The notes below the pieces were generated by a model that did no database searches, was not told the origin of the DNA, and saw only the letters and a list, made by a program, of their open reading frames with translations. DNA of 64,000 nucleotides from Diplosphaera chodatii (Eukaryota > Chlorophyta > Trebouxiophyceae > Prasiolales > Stichococcaceae), in the NCBI GenBank assembly GCA_032358165.1, contig JAALGY010000008.1:806001-870000 (forward strand), written 5' to 3'. Made by a program: the position numbers and the translations under genes. Shown here piece after piece: positions 63,811-64,000 of the stretch. Position 1 is the first letter of the stretch, and each line of letters starts with the position of its first letter.

Positions 63811-63892
63811 TCAGACCTTGTTGGGCATCGCCGCTGTCTCGGCTGCCACCCGCTTGCGCTCTGCGATCTCGTCCTCGACAAGGTACGGGTTC
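63811..63892 (-). CDS. Last exon of a gene extending beyond the right edge (partial)
   Basis: An acceptor (TTTGCAG|GAACCC) is followed by an open frame NPYLVEDEIAERKRVAAETA and AMPNKV, then TGA at 63813-63811. The charged helical sequence and high third-position GC resemble neighbouring real exons. The rest of the gene lies right of the window, and 26 residues are too few to name it. Confidence 0.5.
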
Positions 63893-64000
63893 CTGCAAAT
63901 GCACACATGAGCTGTAAGCAAACAGGCTGGGTGCACTCATCACACTCAGCGCCTATCCAAACACTGCGCAGTGAGCAAATGACCTATATGTAGCATGAAA

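Overview
The window is nuclear DNA of a unicellular green alga (Chlorophyta, probably a Chlorella-like trebouxiophyte). The evidence is GC-rich, intron-dense genes (about 150 short introns, mostly 75-300 nt), plant-type families (Raf/ILK-like ankyrin kinase, WAC-domain chromatin protein, plant-style MscS channel), organelle-targeted products, and a dynein LC8 gene. The species is inferred, not proven. I rebuilt gene models by hand from reading frame, protein-family knowledge and GT/GC-AG borders. Every accepted exon chain keeps codon phase across all junctions.

Layout: (1) 355-435 (-) first exon of dynein light chain LC8, running off the left edge. (2) 814-6585 (+) MCM3, 22 exons. (3) 6895-8284 (-) ChaC-type gamma-glutamylcyclotransferase. 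(4) 9351-11886 (-) a bacterial-type ABC-transporter substrate-binding protein with a signal peptide. (5) 13415-22405 (+) a ~1475-aa WAC/HARE-HTH/PHD/WHIM chromatin-remodelling protein. (6) 23604-25315 (+) SAICAR synthetase. (7) 25558-29885 (+) complex I 75-kDa subunit NDUFS1. (8) 30582-31738 (-) an unrecognised protein predicted to enter the thylakoid lumen. (9) 32200-35983 (+) F-box/leucine-rich protein. (10) 36303-39849 (-) MscS-like channel. (11) 39937-43794 gene-poor: a frameshifted coding-like stretch, tRNA-Gly(GCC), a 124-bp tandem array that copies the tRNA T-arm, and a pair of perfect 70-bp inverted repeats. (12) 43795-51864 three secretory/membrane proteins with C-terminal E3-type domains: one U-box gene (+) and two tandem RING paralogues (-), one of which looks broken. 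(13) 52365-55010 (-) NOG1-like GTPase with possible extra upstream exons to 55870. (14) 56173-60379 (+) ankyrin-repeat ILK/Raf-like kinase. (15) 60869-62941 (-) a Q/P/S-rich protein of unknown function. (16) 63225-63394 and 63811-63892 (-) exons of unresolved genes at the right edge.

The housekeeping genes (replication, purine synthesis, respiration) are unrelated neighbours, not an operon. The most unusual content is the high number of GC-AG introns, the tRNA-seeded minisatellite, the membrane-E3 cluster, a possible cassette exon inside the kinase activation loop, and the bacterial-type binding protein.
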